DNA of 64,000 bases from Streptomyces sp. LaPpAH-108 (GTDB lineage: Bacteria; Actinomycetota; Actinomycetes; Streptomycetales; Streptomycetaceae), in contig NZ_KB891987.1 in the NCBI RefSeq assembly GCF_000373625.1, positions 1,274,441-1,338,440 on the forward strand, read 5' to 3'. Positions 17,150 to 26,935 of the stretch are shown in pieces. The position numbers and the translations under genes were made by a program. The notes beneath the pieces were generated by a model. That model was not told the origin of the DNA. It worked only from the letters and a program-made list of their open reading frames with translations, and did not search any database. Numbering within the stretch: the stretch's first letter is position 1; the number at the start of each line of letters is the position of its first letter.

Positions 17150-17443
17150 ATGTACGTGGGGACTCTGTCCTTCGACCTCCTCCTCGGCGACGTCCACTCG
17201 CTGAAGGAGAAGCGCTCCGTCGTCCGCCCGATCGTCGCCGAACTCCAGCGGAAGTACGCCGTGAGCGCGGCCGAGGTGGACCACACGGACCTCCACCGCC
17301 GGGCCCTGATCGGCCTCGCGGCGGTGTCCGGCGACGCGGCGCACCTCACCGACGTACTGGACCGGTGCGAGCGCCTGGTCGCCGCCCGCCCCGAAGTGGA
17401 GCTGCTGTCCGTACGACGCAAGTTCCACGGCGACGACGACTGA
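17150..17443 (+). CDS. DUF503 family protein
   Basis: 97-aa protein beginning MYVGTLSFDLLLGDVHSLKEKRSVVRPIV, the conserved N-terminus of DUF503, which is found beside rbfA in many bacteria. The fold is a small ferredoxin-like alpha/beta domain; function is unknown, though the position between infB and rbfA suggests a role in ribosome biogenesis or translation. ATG 17150 is chosen because homologues start at MYVG; a GTG at 17135 would add five residues. No strong ribosome site precedes the ATG. rbfA follows after 40 bp. Confidence 0.88.
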   Translation: MYVGTLSFDLLLGDVHSLKEKRSVVRPIVAELQRKYAVSAAEVDHTDLHRRALIGLAAVSGDAAHLTDVLDRCERLVAARPEVELLSVRRKFHGDDD

Positions 17444-17483
17444 CCACAGAACGTTAGAAGAAGAAAGAACGGGAGACGGACCA

Positions 17484-17936
17484 GTGGCCGACAACGCTCG
17501 GGCGAAAAGGCTGGCGGACCTCATCCGCGAGGTGGTGGCCCAGAAGCTGCAGCGCGGGATCAAGGACCCCCGGCTCGGCTCGCACGTCACCATCACGGAC
17601 ACCCGGGTCACGGGTGACCTGCGGGAGGCGACCGTCTTCTACACGGTCTACGGCGACGACGAGGAGCGGGCGGCAGCCGCCGCCGGTCTGGAGAGCGCCA
17701 AGGGCGTCCTGCGCTCCGAGGTCGGCCGCGCGGCCGGCATCAAGTTCACGCCGACGCTGACCTTCGTCGCGGACGCCCTGCCGGACACGGCCCGCAACAT
17801 CGAGGATCTCCTCGACCGGGCCCGGCAGTCCGACGCCCAGGTGCGCGAGGCGTCCGCGGGCGCCGCGTACGCCGGTGGCGCGGACCCGTACCGCAAGCCG
17901 GAGTCCGACGACGAGACGGACGACACCGCCGAATGA
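17484..17936 (+). CDS. rbfA: Ribosome-binding factor A
   Basis: 150-aa cold-shock and 16S-maturation factor that binds the 30S subunit. The KH-like core is clear: RAKRLADLIREVVAQKLQRGIKDPRLG, then VTITDTRVTGDLREATVFYTVYG and the end of the domain near PDTARNIEDLLDRA. The last 35 residues are acidic and disordered. GTG start with GGGAG upstream. Its stop overlaps the truB ATG (ATGA), so the two are translationally coupled. Confidence 0.95.
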   Translation: MADNARAKRLADLIREVVAQKLQRGIKDPRLGSHVTITDTRVTGDLREATVFYTVYGDDEERAAAAAGLESAKGVLRSEVGRAAGIKFTPTLTFVADALPDTARNIEDLLDRARQSDAQVREASAGAAYAGGADPYRKPESDDETDDTAE

Positions 17937-18838
17937 GCAGCAAGCCCACCCCGCCCGACGGCCTTGTCATCGTGGACAAGCCGTCGGGCTTCACCTCGCA
18001 CGACGTGGTCGCCAAGATGCGCGGGATCGCCCGGACCCGCCGCGTCGGCCACGCCGGCACCCTCGACCCGATGGCCACCGGTGTCCTCGTCCTCGGTGTG
18101 GAGCGCGCGACCAAGCTCCTCGGGCATCTCGCCCTCACCGAGAAGGAGTACCTGGGCACCATCCGCCTGGGCCAGAACACCGTCACCGACGACGCCGAGG
18201 GGGAGATCACCTCTTCCGCCGACGCCTCCAAGGTGACCCGGGACGCCATCGACGCGGGCATCGCCAAGCTGACCGGCGAGATCATGCAGGTCCCGTCCAA
18301 GGTCAGCGCCATCAAGATCGACGGCGTCCGGTCTTACAAGCGCGCCCGTGAGGGCGAGGAGTTCGAGATCCCGGCTCGCCCGGTGACCGTCTCGTCCTTC
18401 GCGGTCTACGACGTGCGCGACGCGGTCGCCGAGGACGGCACCCCGGTGCTCGACCTGGTCGTCTCCGTGGTCTGCTCCTCCGGCACCTACATCCGCGCGC
18501 TCGCCCGCGACCTGGGCGCCGACCTGGGCGTCGGCGGCCACCTGACCGCGCTGCGCCGTACGCGCGTCGGGCCGTACAAGATCGACTCCGCTAAGACGCT
18601 CGACCAGCTCCAGACCGAGCTGACCGTGATGCCGATCGCCGAGGCCGCCACGGCCGCCTTCCCGCGCTGGAAGGTCGACACCAAGCGCGCCCGGCTGCTG
18701 CGCAACGGCGTCCGCCTGGAGATGCCCGACGAGTACGCGGGCGCCGGTCCCGTCGCCGTGTTCGACCCCGAGGGCACCTTCCTCGCCCTGGTCGAGGCGC
18801 ACAAGGGCAAGGCGAAGAGCCTCGCCGTCTTCGGCTGA
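17933..18838 (+). CDS. truB: tRNA pseudouridine-55 synthase
   Basis: 301-aa enzyme that isomerises U55 in the T-loop of tRNAs. The nucleophile is D45 in GHAGTLDPMATGVLVLG. Other family motifs are GLVIVDKPSGFTSHDVV at the N-terminus, MQVPSKVSAIKIDGVRSYKRAREGE in the centre, and CSSGTYIRALARDLG. The C-terminal region has the actinobacterial extension instead of a full PUA domain. It overlaps rbfA by 4 bp and is followed by a 14-bp perfect hairpin. Confidence 0.96.
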   Translation: MSSKPTPPDGLVIVDKPSGFTSHDVVAKMRGIARTRRVGHAGTLDPMATGVLVLGVERATKLLGHLALTEKEYLGTIRLGQNTVTDDAEGEITSSADASKVTRDAIDAGIAKLTGEIMQVPSKVSAIKIDGVRSYKRAREGEEFEIPARPVTVSSFAVYDVRDAVAEDGTPVLDLVVSVVCSSGTYIRALARDLGADLGVGGHLTALRRTRVGPYKIDSAKTLDQLQTELTVMPIAEAATAAFPRWKVDTKRARLLRNGVRLEMPDEYAGAGPVAVFDPEGTFLALVEAHKGKAKSLAVFG

Positions 18839-18872
18839 GCCGAGGACCGCTCACGGACTCCCGGGTGTGTGC

Positions 18873-18920
18873 CCGTGGAGCGGCGGCCACGGGGTACGTG
18901 CCACACCCGCCGCTCCACGG
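18873..18920 (+). terminator. Hairpin terminator after truB
   Basis: CCGTGGAGCGGCGG (18873-18886) pairs perfectly with CCGCCGCTCCACGG (18907-18920); the 20-nt loop can form a smaller inner stem. Confidence 0.7.
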
Positions 18921-18969
18921 TCCCCCCTGGGTTCCCCCACCCCTAGGGTCTGTCCAGTCGGACCCGTTC

Positions 18970-19056
18970 ATTCACCCGTCCGGGCAGGCGCTCGGAGTGA
19001 ATCGGGGGAGCTTTAGGGGGCGCTTTCGTCTCGCGGCCTTCTCCGGTGATCATCAC
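18970..19056 (+). promoter_or_regulatory. Possible control region of the 1117-aa gene
   Basis: Two symmetric elements lie in the 187-bp gap after the truB terminator: ATTCAC and GTGAAT about 19 bp apart (near 18971-19001), and the palindrome GTGATCATCAC (19046-19056). They may be regulator sites; no promoter with both boxes could be assigned. Confidence 0.25.
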
Positions 19057-19107
19057 GCCCCTACCGTCTAGGGAAAGGGCGCGGGCACACGGGCGGGAGG
19101 TACGGCG

Positions 19108-22100
19108 ATGGACCAGCTCGTCCGGATCGACGACCCCGACGGCCGCCCCCGGGGCGTCGGCTTCCTCGCCGACCACCACGGCACCCTCCTCACCAGTCAC
19201 GAGGCCGTCGACGGCCTCACCCGGCTCGCCCTGTGCGCCCCCGACGGCCGCACCACCACGGCCGGGCCCGACGCCGTCATCCCGCTGCCCGAGCTGGGCC
19301 TCGCCCTCGTCCGCACCGAGGGCCTGGACGTACGGCCGCTGCCGCTGACCGTGCGGGACCGCACCGACGCGGGCACCTATGTCCGGCTCGCCGCGGGCTG
19401 CTGGCGCGAGGCCCGGGTGCTCACCACCACCCCGGTCACCTACGCCGCCCGCGACGGCGACCGCCGCCTGGACGCCCTGGAACTGGCGATCGGCACCGCG
19501 GGCCGCGACGCCCTGCGCCCCGGCGGCGGCGCGACCGGCGGCCCCGTGCTCGACGCCCGCACCGGCGCGGTCCTCGGCGTCCTCGGCACCACCCTGCGCT
19601 CCGAGCGCGCCGAGCGGGGCTTCGCCGTCCCGGTGCGCCCCGCCCCCGCCGACCGCGCCCTCGCCGCCCTCCTCGCCCGCAACGCGGCCACCGTGCCCGC
19701 CTACGGCGCCGACCTCAACCCCGCCGCCGTCCTCGAACTCACCGGCACCGTCCTGACCGTCGACGGTCCGCCCCTCGCCGAGGACGTGGAACCGGTGGAA
19801 CGGGCCGCCGTGGCACGGGAGTTGGCGGACTCCATCGAAGGCCCCCACCCGGTGCTCGCGCTCACCGGGGCGCCCGGCAGCGGCCGTACGACCCAGCTCG
19901 CCGCCCTCGCCGTACGCCGCCACCGGGACGCGACCCCCGCGCCCGCCCTCTGGCTGCGCGGCGCCGATCTGCGCGGCGGCGACGACTGCCTGGCCGACGC
20001 CGCCCACCGGGCGCTGCGGCGCGTCGGCGTGCCCGTCTGCGGGGGCGAGCCCGGCGATCTCGACCCCGGCCGGGTGGCCCGCATCGCCGCCGGGTCCGGA
20101 CACCCGCTGCTGCTCCTGCTCGACGACCCCGAGGAGATGCCGCCCGCGCTGGCCCGGCGGCTGCCCGAGTGGACCCGGTCCACGCTGGCCTGGCTGCGCG
20201 AGAGCGGGACGCGGCTGGTGATCGGCTGCCGGGAGGAGTTCTGGGAGGAGTACGCGGAGCACTGGGAGCCGGACACCCCGGAGAGCGCCGCGCCGCCGCG
20301 CGTACGGCTCGCCGGATTCACCCCCGGGGAGGCCCGCCTCGCCCGCTCCCGGCACGGTGTCCCGGAGGGCGCCCTCGCCGGGCGCGACGCCCGGCACCCG
20401 CTCGCCCTGCGCCTGCTCGCCGACGTGCGGGCCGCCCTGCCCGGCGTACAAGGCCACGGACCCGTGGACCGGCACGAGGTGTTCGCCGCCCACCTGGACC
20501 TGATGTGCCTGCGCGTCGCCGTCCACCTCACCGCCGGGCAGGGAGTGGGCGGCACGGCCGTACGACGGCTCGCCACCCGGGTGGCCGGGCAGGTGCACGA
20601 GGCCGCGCGGCGTGCGCTCGGGAGCGGGACGGGCGCGCTCGACCGGAAGACGTTCGAGGCGCTGTTCCCGCCCGGACCCGCGCCCGCCCGGCTCGGCGGT
20701 GGCTCCGGCTGGGCCTCCGCCGTCCTGGTCGAAGGGCTTCTGAAGCCCACCGGCACCGGCTACCGCTTCGCCCGCACCGAGCTGTCCGACTGGCTCCAGG
20801 GCAGCCATCTCGACCTGGAGGCGGCCCTGGACGTGCTGGTGCACCGCCCGCGCGGATCCGCCCCCGTCGCCGTACCGCACCACCGCGCGGGCCCCGTGGT
20901 CCAGGCGCTGCTGCTGCTCGGCCGCAGGCGCGGGGCCCGGCTGCTCGCCTTCCGGCTGCGGGAGCTGGCCGACACCCTGGACGCGGACCCGACCTCCTGG
21001 TGGGCGGCCCGGCTGCTCTCCCGGACCCTGCTCGACGTGCCCGATGCGACGCCGTACCGCGAGGTGCTGCGCCATCTCGCCGGGCGGGTCGTCGCCTGGC
21101 GGCACGGGCGGCGCCCGGTGCCCGCCGACCTCGGGCCCGCCTTCTGGGCCGCGCTGCCGCTGCCCCCTGCCGAGCGGTTCGCGCTGCTGCGGGAGCTGGT
21201 GCTCGCGGACCGGGACACCGAGGAGGCGGGCCGGGGCGAGCGCTATCTCGACGCGGCGGCCCGGCTGCTGGCCGCCGACCCGGCCGCCGTACAGCCCCAG
21301 CTCACCCGCTGGTTCGAGGACGAACGCCCGCTGCCCGCCACCCCGGACGCCACCGTGGCCACCGCCGCGCAGGCCCTGCTGCACACCCACCGCCACGGCG
21401 CGCTGGACGCGCTGGCCGAGGCCCTGGCCGACAGCGGCCACCGGCGGGCCGACGAACTCCTCGCCGTCCTCGCCGAGGACGAACCCTCTGCCGCCTGCCG
21501 CGCCGCGGACCGCTGGGCGCGCGACGAACGCCCCGCCCGCCGCGCGGCGGCCACCGCCCTAGCCCTGCGTGCCGCCCCGCACGCCCGCACCCCGGACGAC
21601 CGCGCCCTGCTGCGCCGCACCGCCCGCGCGCTGCTCGCCCGCCCCGCCGACCGGGACCTGCACGGCGGCGCCCTCGCCCTCCTGGTCCGCGACCCGCACA
21701 CCCGCGAGGAGCAGCTGCCGGAGACGCTGCGCCGCTTCGCCGACGGCGACCTCGGCATTCCCGCCGCCGCCCTGCTGCCCGCCCTGGCCACCCACCCCGA
21801 TCCGGTCCTCGGCGCCTTCCGCGCCCGGCTGCGCGGCGGCGGCCCGGACACCGCGCGGACGCTGCGCACGCTCGCGGACGTCACCGGTCCCGCGCTGGTC
21901 CACCGGGTCGCCGCCCTGGTCCGGGAGACGGTCGCACCGGGCGCGGACAGCGCCGCTTCCATGGCCGCGTACGTCGCCCGCCGTCTCGCCCAGGGCCCGA
22001 CGGCCCGCCCCGAGCTGCTGCCCCTGGTGGGCGGTCTGCTCGGCACGGGCGCCGAACCGGTCCGTACGGCCCTCGCCACGGTGCTCGCCACGCCGGGCGA

Positions 22101-22461
22101 GACGGCGGCCGGGCCGCTGCGGCGCGAGCTGCTGGACCTGCTGTTCGCCCACGAACGGGAACCGGCCGTGCTGCTCGCGGCGGCCCGCGCGGCCGTCCGT
22201 CACCTGGGAGACGACGACGGCGGCGACGGCGAGGCCGAGGCGCGCGGGCTGCTGCACCGCACCGGCCTGCTGTGCGGCCGTACGCCCGAGGGCGCCGCCC
22301 GTTTCGACGACTGCCTGGCGGACCTCGCCGAAGAGGTGCCCGGTCTGGCCGCGCGACTGGCCCGCTGGTTCACCGAGGCCCCCGAGGACTGGGCCGCACT
22401 GCCCGGCCCCGGGGCCCGGCGCGCGATCGAGAGCGCGGCCGGGAGGCACGTACCGGCGTGA
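19108..22461 (+). CDS. Trypsin-like protease-fold / P-loop NTPase / helical-repeat protein
   Basis: 1117-aa protein starting at ATG 19108 with GGAGGT upstream. Residues 1-185 resemble a chymotrypsin-fold protease. H31 is in place (LLTSHEAV), but the expected Asp position reads G64 (ELGLALVRT), and the Ser of GxSGGP is T143 (GGATGGPV), so activity is doubtful. Residues about 245-350 form a P-loop ATPase: Walker A GAPGSGRTT (254-262) and Walker B LLLLLDDPEE (334-343). From about 530 on the protein is helical and Ala/Leu/Arg-rich with HEAT/TPR-like periodicity. This sensor-NTPase-repeat layout recalls STAND signalling proteins. It stands alone between truB and ribF. Confidence 0.75.
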   Translation: MDQLVRIDDPDGRPRGVGFLADHHGTLLTSHEAVDGLTRLALCAPDGRTTTAGPDAVIPLPELGLALVRTEGLDVRPLPLTVRDRTDAGTYVRLAAGCWREARVLTTTPVTYAARDGDRRLDALELAIGTAGRDALRPGGGATGGPVLDARTGAVLGVLGTTLRSERAERGFAVPVRPAPADRALAALLARNAATVPAYGADLNPAAVLELTGTVLTVDGPPLAEDVEPVERAAVARELADSIEGPHPVLALTGAPGSGRTTQLAALAVRRHRDATPAPALWLRGADLRGGDDCLADAAHRALRRVGVPVCGGEPGDLDPGRVARIAAGSGHPLLLLLDDPEEMPPALARRLPEWTRSTLAWLRESGTRLVIGCREEFWEEYAEHWEPDTPESAAPPRVRLAGFTPGEARLARSRHGVPEGALAGRDARHPLALRLLADVRAALPGVQGHGPVDRHEVFAAHLDLMCLRVAVHLTAGQGVGGTAVRRLATRVAGQVHEAARRALGSGTGALDRKTFEALFPPGPAPARLGGGSGWASAVLVEGLLKPTGTGYRFARTELSDWLQGSHLDLEAALDVLVHRPRGSAPVAVPHHRAGPVVQALLLLGRRRGARLLAFRLRELADTLDADPTSWWAARLLSRTLLDVPDATPYREVLRHLAGRVVAWRHGRRPVPADLGPAFWAALPLPPAERFALLRELVLADRDTEEAGRGERYLDAAARLLAADPAAVQPQLTRWFEDERPLPATPDATVATAAQALLHTHRHGALDALAEALADSGHRRADELLAVLAEDEPSAACRAADRWARDERPARRAAATALALRAAPHARTPDDRALLRRTARALLARPADRDLHGGALALLVRDPHTREEQLPETLRRFADGDLGIPAAALLPALATHPDPVLGAFRARLRGGGPDTARTLRTLADVTGPALVHRVAALVRETVAPGADSAASMAAYVARRLAQGPTARPELLPLVGGLLGTGAEPVRTALATVLATPGETAAGPLRRELLDLLFAHEREPAVLLAAARAAVRHLGDDDGGDGEAEARGLLHRTGLLCGRTPEGAARFDDCLADLAEEVPGLAARLARWFTEAPEDWAALPGPGARRAIESAAGRHVPA

Positions 22462-22649
22462 GCCCGGCCGCGTGCGCGCGTACCTCGGGCGGGGTCTCGT
22501 ACGTGCGTCCGGTCACAGCGCCCGGCCGATGCGGGGCGCGGGCGGGCGGCATGGCACCCTTAGACCTGCACAAGAGGTCAAGGACGGAGACCGGGATCTG
22601 CGCGGCAGGTCCACGGTGGACACGGACACGGGTTCGAGGAGCGGTCACA

Positions 22650-23597
22650 GTGCAGCGCTGGCGTGGCTTGGAGGACATCCCCCAGGACTGGGGGCGCAGC
22701 GTCGTCACCATCGGGTCCTACGACGGAGTCCACCGCGGCCACCAGTTGATCATCGAGCACGCCGTCGACCGCGCCCGGAAGCTGGGCGTCCCGGCCGTCG
22801 TGGTCACCTTCGACCCGCACCCCAGCGAGGTCGTGCGCCCGGGCAGCCACCCCCCGCTGCTCGCCCCGCACCACCGCCGGGCCGAACTGATGGCCGAGCT
22901 GGGCGTGGACGCGGTCCTGGTGCTGCCCTTCACCACCGAGTTCTCGCAGCTCTCCCCGGCCGACTTCGTGGTCAAGGTGCTGGTGGACAAGCTGCACGCC
23001 AAGGCGGTCGTGGAGGGCCCGAACTTCCGCTTCGGGTACCGCGCGGCGGGCACCGTGGACTTCCTCGCCGAGCAGGGCAAGGTCTACGACTACGACGTGG
23101 AGGTCGTCGACCTGCACCTCACCGGTGAGGCGGGCGGCGGAGCGCCGTTCTCCTCCACGCTGACCCGGCGCCTGATCGCCGAGGGCGACCTGGCCGGGGC
23201 CCGCGAGATCCTGGGCCGTCCGCACCGGGTGGAGGGCGTGGTCGTGCGCGGCGCCCAGCGCGGCCGTGACCTGGGCTTCCCCACCGCCAACGTCGAGACC
23301 CTGCCGCACACCGCCATCCCGGCCGACGGCGTCTACGCCGGGTATCTGCACTGCCTGGGCGAGGCGATGCCGGCCGCGATCTCCGTCGGCACCAACCCGC
23401 AGTTCGACGGCACCGAGCGCACGGTGGAGGCGTACGCCATCGACCGGGTCGGCCTCGACCTGTACGGGCTGCATGTCGCGGTGGACTTCCTGGCGTATGT
23501 GCGCGGGCAGGCCAAGTTCGACTCGCTGGAGGCCCTGCTGGAGCAGATGGGGCGGGACGTGGAGCGGTGCCGGGAGATCGTGGCGGCGGAGGCGTAA
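22650..23597 (+). CDS. ribF: Bifunctional riboflavin kinase / FMN adenylyltransferase
   Basis: 315-aa enzyme making FMN then FAD from riboflavin. The N-terminal adenylyltransferase domain shows the nucleotidyltransferase motif SYDGVHRGHQ and VVTFDPHPSEVV. The C-terminal kinase domain shows RDLGFPTANV and the substrate loop VSVGTNPQFDG-like segment (ISVGTNPQFDGTERTVEAY). Start GTG 22650 with GAGGAG 8 nt upstream. The 188-bp gap before it holds no other gene. A strong intrinsic terminator follows. Its position downstream of truB is conserved in many bacteria. Confidence 0.95.
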   Translation: MQRWRGLEDIPQDWGRSVVTIGSYDGVHRGHQLIIEHAVDRARKLGVPAVVVTFDPHPSEVVRPGSHPPLLAPHHRRAELMAELGVDAVLVLPFTTEFSQLSPADFVVKVLVDKLHAKAVVEGPNFRFGYRAAGTVDFLAEQGKVYDYDVEVVDLHLTGEAGGGAPFSSTLTRRLIAEGDLAGAREILGRPHRVEGVVVRGAQRGRDLGFPTANVETLPHTAIPADGVYAGYLHCLGEAMPAAISVGTNPQFDGTERTVEAYAIDRVGLDLYGLHVAVDFLAYVRGQAKFDSLEALLEQMGRDVERCREIVAAEA

Positions 23598-23653
23598 CGC
23601 CGGGGCGCGCGGGAGGCCCGGAAGGCTCGGGCACTCGGGACACTTGGGACATG

Positions 23654-23684
23654 AAAGGGCGGCCGGTTTCCCGGCCGCCCTTTT
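23654..23684. terminator. Bidirectional intrinsic terminator
   Basis: AAAGGGCGGCCGG, loop TTTC, CCGGCCGCCCTTT then T: a 13-bp perfect stem with A and T tracts on the two sides. It serves ribF and the convergent ATPase gene. Confidence 0.9.
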
Positions 23685-23705
23685 CCGTGCCTTCTGCTTT
23701 CCGCG

Positions 23706-26579
23706 CTACTGCTGCGGGGGCTGCTGTCCCGGCTGCTGCGGGTAGCCGTACGGCTGCGCCTGGGGCGGCTGCTGCGGCGGCTGGCCCGGTGCGGCCTGCG
23801 GCGGGTACGGCGGCTGTCCCTGCGGCGGGATGTACGGCTGGCCCGGCTGCGGGGGATACGGCTGCTGCGGCGGGTACGGCTGCTGGCCCTGCTGCGGCGG
23901 ATAGGGCTGGCCCGGGTACGGCTGGCCGGTCGGCTGGCCCGGGATGTGCGGGTACTGGCCGGGCAGCGGCGGGGCGGCCACCGGCGGCGGGTTGCCGTCC
24001 CTGGTCCACAGCCCGTGCGCCTGCTGGTGCCGTACGAAGTCCTCGGCGACCATCGCCGCGAGGTTGAAGTACGCCTCCCGCACCTTCGGCCGCATCATGT
24101 CCAGGTCCACCTCGGCACCGGCGGCCAGATGCTCGTCGAACGGCACCACGACCACGCCACGGCACCGGGTCTCGAAGTGGGACACGATGTCGTCGACCTT
24201 GATCATCTTGCCGGTCTCGCGGACCCCGGAGATCACCGTGATCGACCGGGCGACCAGGTCGGCGTAGCCGTGCGCGGACAGCCAGTCCAGGGTGGTGCTC
24301 GCGCTGCTCGCGCCGTCCACGGACGGGGTGGAGATGATGATCAGCTGGTCGGCGAGGTCGAGCACTCCGCGCATCGCGCTGTAGAGCAGGCCGGTGCCCG
24401 AGTCGGTGAGGATGACGGGGTACTGCTTGCCGAGCACGTCTATCGCGCGGCGGTAGTCCTCGTCGTTGAACGTGGTCGACACGGCCGGGTCCACGTCGTT
24501 GGCGATGATCTCCAGACCTGAGGACGCCTGGGAGGTGAACCGCCGGATGTCCATGTACGAGCTGAGGTGCGGGATCGCCTGCACCAGGTCGCGGATGGTC
24601 GCCCCGGTCTCACGGCGCACCCGGCGGCCGAGCGTGCCCGCGTCCGGGTTGGCGTCGATCGCGAGGATCTTGTCCTGGCGCTCGGAGGCGAGCGTGGAGC
24701 CCAGCGCGGTGGTGGTGGTCGTCTTGCCGACACCGCCCTTGAGGCTGATCACCGCGATCCGGTAGCACGACAGCACCGGGGTGCGGATCAGCTCCAGCTT
24801 GCGCTGCCGCTCCGCCTCCTCCTTCTTGCCGCCCAGCTTGAACCGGGACGCGGCGGCGGCCGGGCGCCCGCTGCGCGCCTTCTGCCGCTTGTTGTTGAGC
24901 AGCCGGTCCGAGGACAGCTCCACGGCCGCCGTGTAACCGAGCGGCGCGGCACCGGGGTTGGTGGGCTGGCGCTGGTCGTGCTGGACGGCCTGCGGCCAGG
25001 CGGTACCGGTGCGCGGGTCGATCGGCGGGGCCTGCGGGGCCTGGCCCTGCGGAGCCTGCGGCTGGGGCTGCGCGGTCGGGGGGAAGGCGTAACCGGACGG
25101 CTGAGCCGGGGCGTTGGGGCCGGGCTGCGGTGCGGACTGGGGGCCGGGGTGCGGCGGGAAGGCGTAACCGGAGGCCGGGGGTGCCTGGTTGAGCGGAGGC
25201 GCCGGAGGAAAGGCGTAGCCGCCGGGTGAGTTGGGGGCCGCGACCGGGTCGGGCTGGGGCGGGAAGGCGTAACCGGTGGGCTGCGCCTGCGGGTTGGGCT
25301 GCGGCTGTGGGGCAGGCTGCTGCCCGCCTGCCGGGGTCGGGGCGCCCGGGTGGGGCGGGGTGGCCGGGGGCAACGGGGCGCCGGGCTGGTTCCAGCCGGC
25401 GGGCGCGGGCTGCGGCGCCTGCGGCGGGAACGGCTGACCGGGGGCGCCGTCCTGCCCGGCCGGGGGCTGCTGCGGCACCGGCGGCATCGGGCCCGGCTGC
25501 TGGGGCACACCGTGCGGGGGAACGCCGTGCGGCGGCGTGCCCTGCGCGGGCCACTGCGCCGCCGGTGCGGGCGCGGCGGGCTGGTACGACGGCGGCAGCG
25601 GGGGCACGCCCTGCTGCGGGGCGGGCGGGGTCCAGGCGGGGGGAGCGGTGCCCTCGGCCGGGGCGGGCTGGGGCTCGTCGGCGGAGGGCTGCTGCGGGTC
25701 GGCGTCCGGGGCGGACTGGGCGGCGGGGTCGGCTTCGGCGTCCCCAGCTTCGTCGGCGTCCTCGGCGTCCGTGTCGAGGGCGGTGGCTTCGGGGGTGTTG
25801 TCGCCGTCCGTGCCGTCGCCGTCCGTGGCCGGGGTGTCCTGGCCCTCCGGGGCGGTGTTCGTGTCCGTCCCCGCGTCCGTCGTCGCGGCCGGGGTCTCCT
25901 CGGACACGGCTTCACCGTCCGCCTCGTCAGCGCCCTCGGACGCGGGATCGGCGCCGTCGCCCGCCGGAGCCTCCTCGGCGGACGCCTCCGCACCCTGCTC
26001 CGGCTGCTTCTCCGGCGCCGTGTGCTCCTCGATCTCCCGCTTCAGGGCGGCGGCCGAGAACCGCATCGTCGCGCCGCTCTCCAGGTCCCCGTTGTCCGGC
26101 TCGGGCGCCGAAGGAACCTGCTCCGGCTGAGGTCGGCCCTGCTGCGGTTCGAACCCGACCGGAAGTCCCGGCACCGGCACGGGAGTTCCGGCCGGGGGAG
26201 CGGGCGGGGCGTACGGGGCGCCGGGTCCGGAGGCGGGAGCGGGCGGCGCGAAGGGCGCGCCCGGAGTACCCGGCGCGGGCGGCACCGGCGGCGTAGGACC
26301 GGCAACAGGCGGCGTAGGACCGGCCACCGGCGGGGCGGCCGGGACGAACGGCGGCGGCACCGGACCCGGACCCGTCGGCACACCGGCGCCGTCGGACCCC
26401 CCGGAGGAGGCGGCGCCCGTACCCCCGGACCCGCCGGAGGACGCGTTCTGCGTGTACCAGGCGGGCGGGGCGTAGTCGATGGTGAACTCGCCCGTGTTCT
26501 CGACGGCCGACTCCGCGTCGGGCTGGTCGTCGTCGGGTGTGGCCCAGCCCCCGCGCATACCGTCCCGATCGCTGCTCAC
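23706..26579 (-). CDS. ParA/MinD-like ATPase with long Pro-rich regions (EspI-like, type VII secretion associated)
   Basis: 957-aa protein. Residues 1 to about 590 are Pro/Ala/Gln-rich and acidic, presumably disordered, with repeated GYAFPP motifs. The ATPase domain follows: [19 protein letters not shown] (deviant Walker A near 613-620), [14 protein letters not shown], and [23 protein letters not shown]. The last 110 residues are PYPPQQ-type repeats. The layout matches mycobacterial EspI and its Streptomyces counterparts, ParA-like proteins encoded in ESX loci that may regulate secretion. GTG start at 26579 with a strong AGGAGGAA site. It is the distal gene of a group with the eccE cluster, after a 356-bp gap. 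Confidence 0.82.
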   Translation of the reverse strand: MSSDRDGMRGGWATPDDDQPDAESAVENTGEFTIDYAPPAWYTQNASSGGSGGTGAASSGGSDGAGVPTGPGPVPPPFVPAAPPVAGPTPPVAGPTPPVPPAPGTPGAPFAPPAPASGPGAPYAPPAPPAGTPVPVPGLPVGFEPQQGRPQPEQVPSAPEPDNGDLESGATMRFSAAALKREIEEHTAPEKQPEQGAEASAEEAPAGDGADPASEGADEADGEAVSEETPAATTDAGTDTNTAPEGQDTPATDGDGTDGDNTPEATALDTDAEDADEAGDAEADPAAQSAPDADPQQPSADEPQPAPAEGTAPPAWTPPAPQQGVPPLPPSYQPAAPAPAAQWPAQGTPPHGVPPHGVPQQPGPMPPVPQQPPAGQDGAPGQPFPPQAPQPAPAGWNQPGAPLPPATPPHPGAPTPAGGQQPAPQPQPNPQAQPTGYAFPPQPDPVAAPNSPGGYAFPPAPPLNQAPPASGYAFPPHPGPQSAPQPGPNAPAQPSGYAFPPTAQPQPQAPQGQAPQAPPIDPRTGTAWPQAVQHDQRQPTNPGAAPLGYTAAVELSSDRLLNNKRQKARSGRPAAAASRFKLGGKKEEAERQRKLELIRTPVLSCYRIAVISLKGGVGKTTTTTALGSTLASERQDKILAIDANPDAGTLGRRVRRETGATIRDLVQAIPHLSSYMDIRRFTSQASSGLEIIANDVDPAVSTTFNDEDYRRAIDVLGKQYPVILTDSGTGLLYSAMRGVLDLADQLIIISTPSVDGASSASTTLDWLSAHGYADLVARSITVISGVRETGKMIKVDDIVSHFETRCRGVVVVPFDEHLAAGAEVDLDMMRPKVREAYFNLAAMVAEDFVRHQQAHGLWTRDGNPPPVAAPPLPGQYPHIPGQPTGQPYPGQPYPPQQGQQPYPPQQPYPPQPGQPYIPPQGQPPYPPQAAPGQPPQQPPQAQPYGYPQQPGQQPPQQ

Positions 26580-26935
26580 AGTTCCTCCTGAAGTGGTCGC
26601 GCACCCTCAAACGCGTGCGGGGGCCGACCAAGTCGTGTCGTTCAAGTCGTCCGTCGTCGTGCCGGGCAGGCCCGTCCGCCGGTCCGCCCCCGGGGACGAC
26701 GCCCCGCCCGCGGGTCCGGCATCGCGCCCCACTCCCAGCCTAATCACCACAGGCCCCGCGCAGGCAGGCCCGCCCACCCTCCGAAACGCGCTCCCCGTCC
26801 CGCGCCGCCGCCCCGACCGCCCCGCGATCCGGCCCAACCACCCGGGAAATAAAGGGGCAAACAACCGGGCACGCGACAAAACTCCGGCCATCCTTCGTCG
26901 CGCGAAAGACGAACAAAGCGGACAAGAAAGGTCGT
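26580..26935 (-). promoter_or_regulatory. 356-bp gap with a possible promoter for the EspI-like gene
   Basis: No gene is visible. A TAGGCT -10 candidate reads leftward at 26737-26742, about 160 nt before the EspI-like start, without a recognisable -35. The right part (26840-26930) is unusually A-rich on the plus strand. No terminator hairpin was found after the 259-aa gene, so read-through is possible. Confidence 0.25.

Noticed and set aside
19233..22640. Very long Arg/Pro-rich frame upstream of ribF, overlapping the 1117-aa gene
   Set aside because: It is the +2 frame of the real gene (GC-rich codons rarely give stops); only its last part, ribF from 22650, is real.
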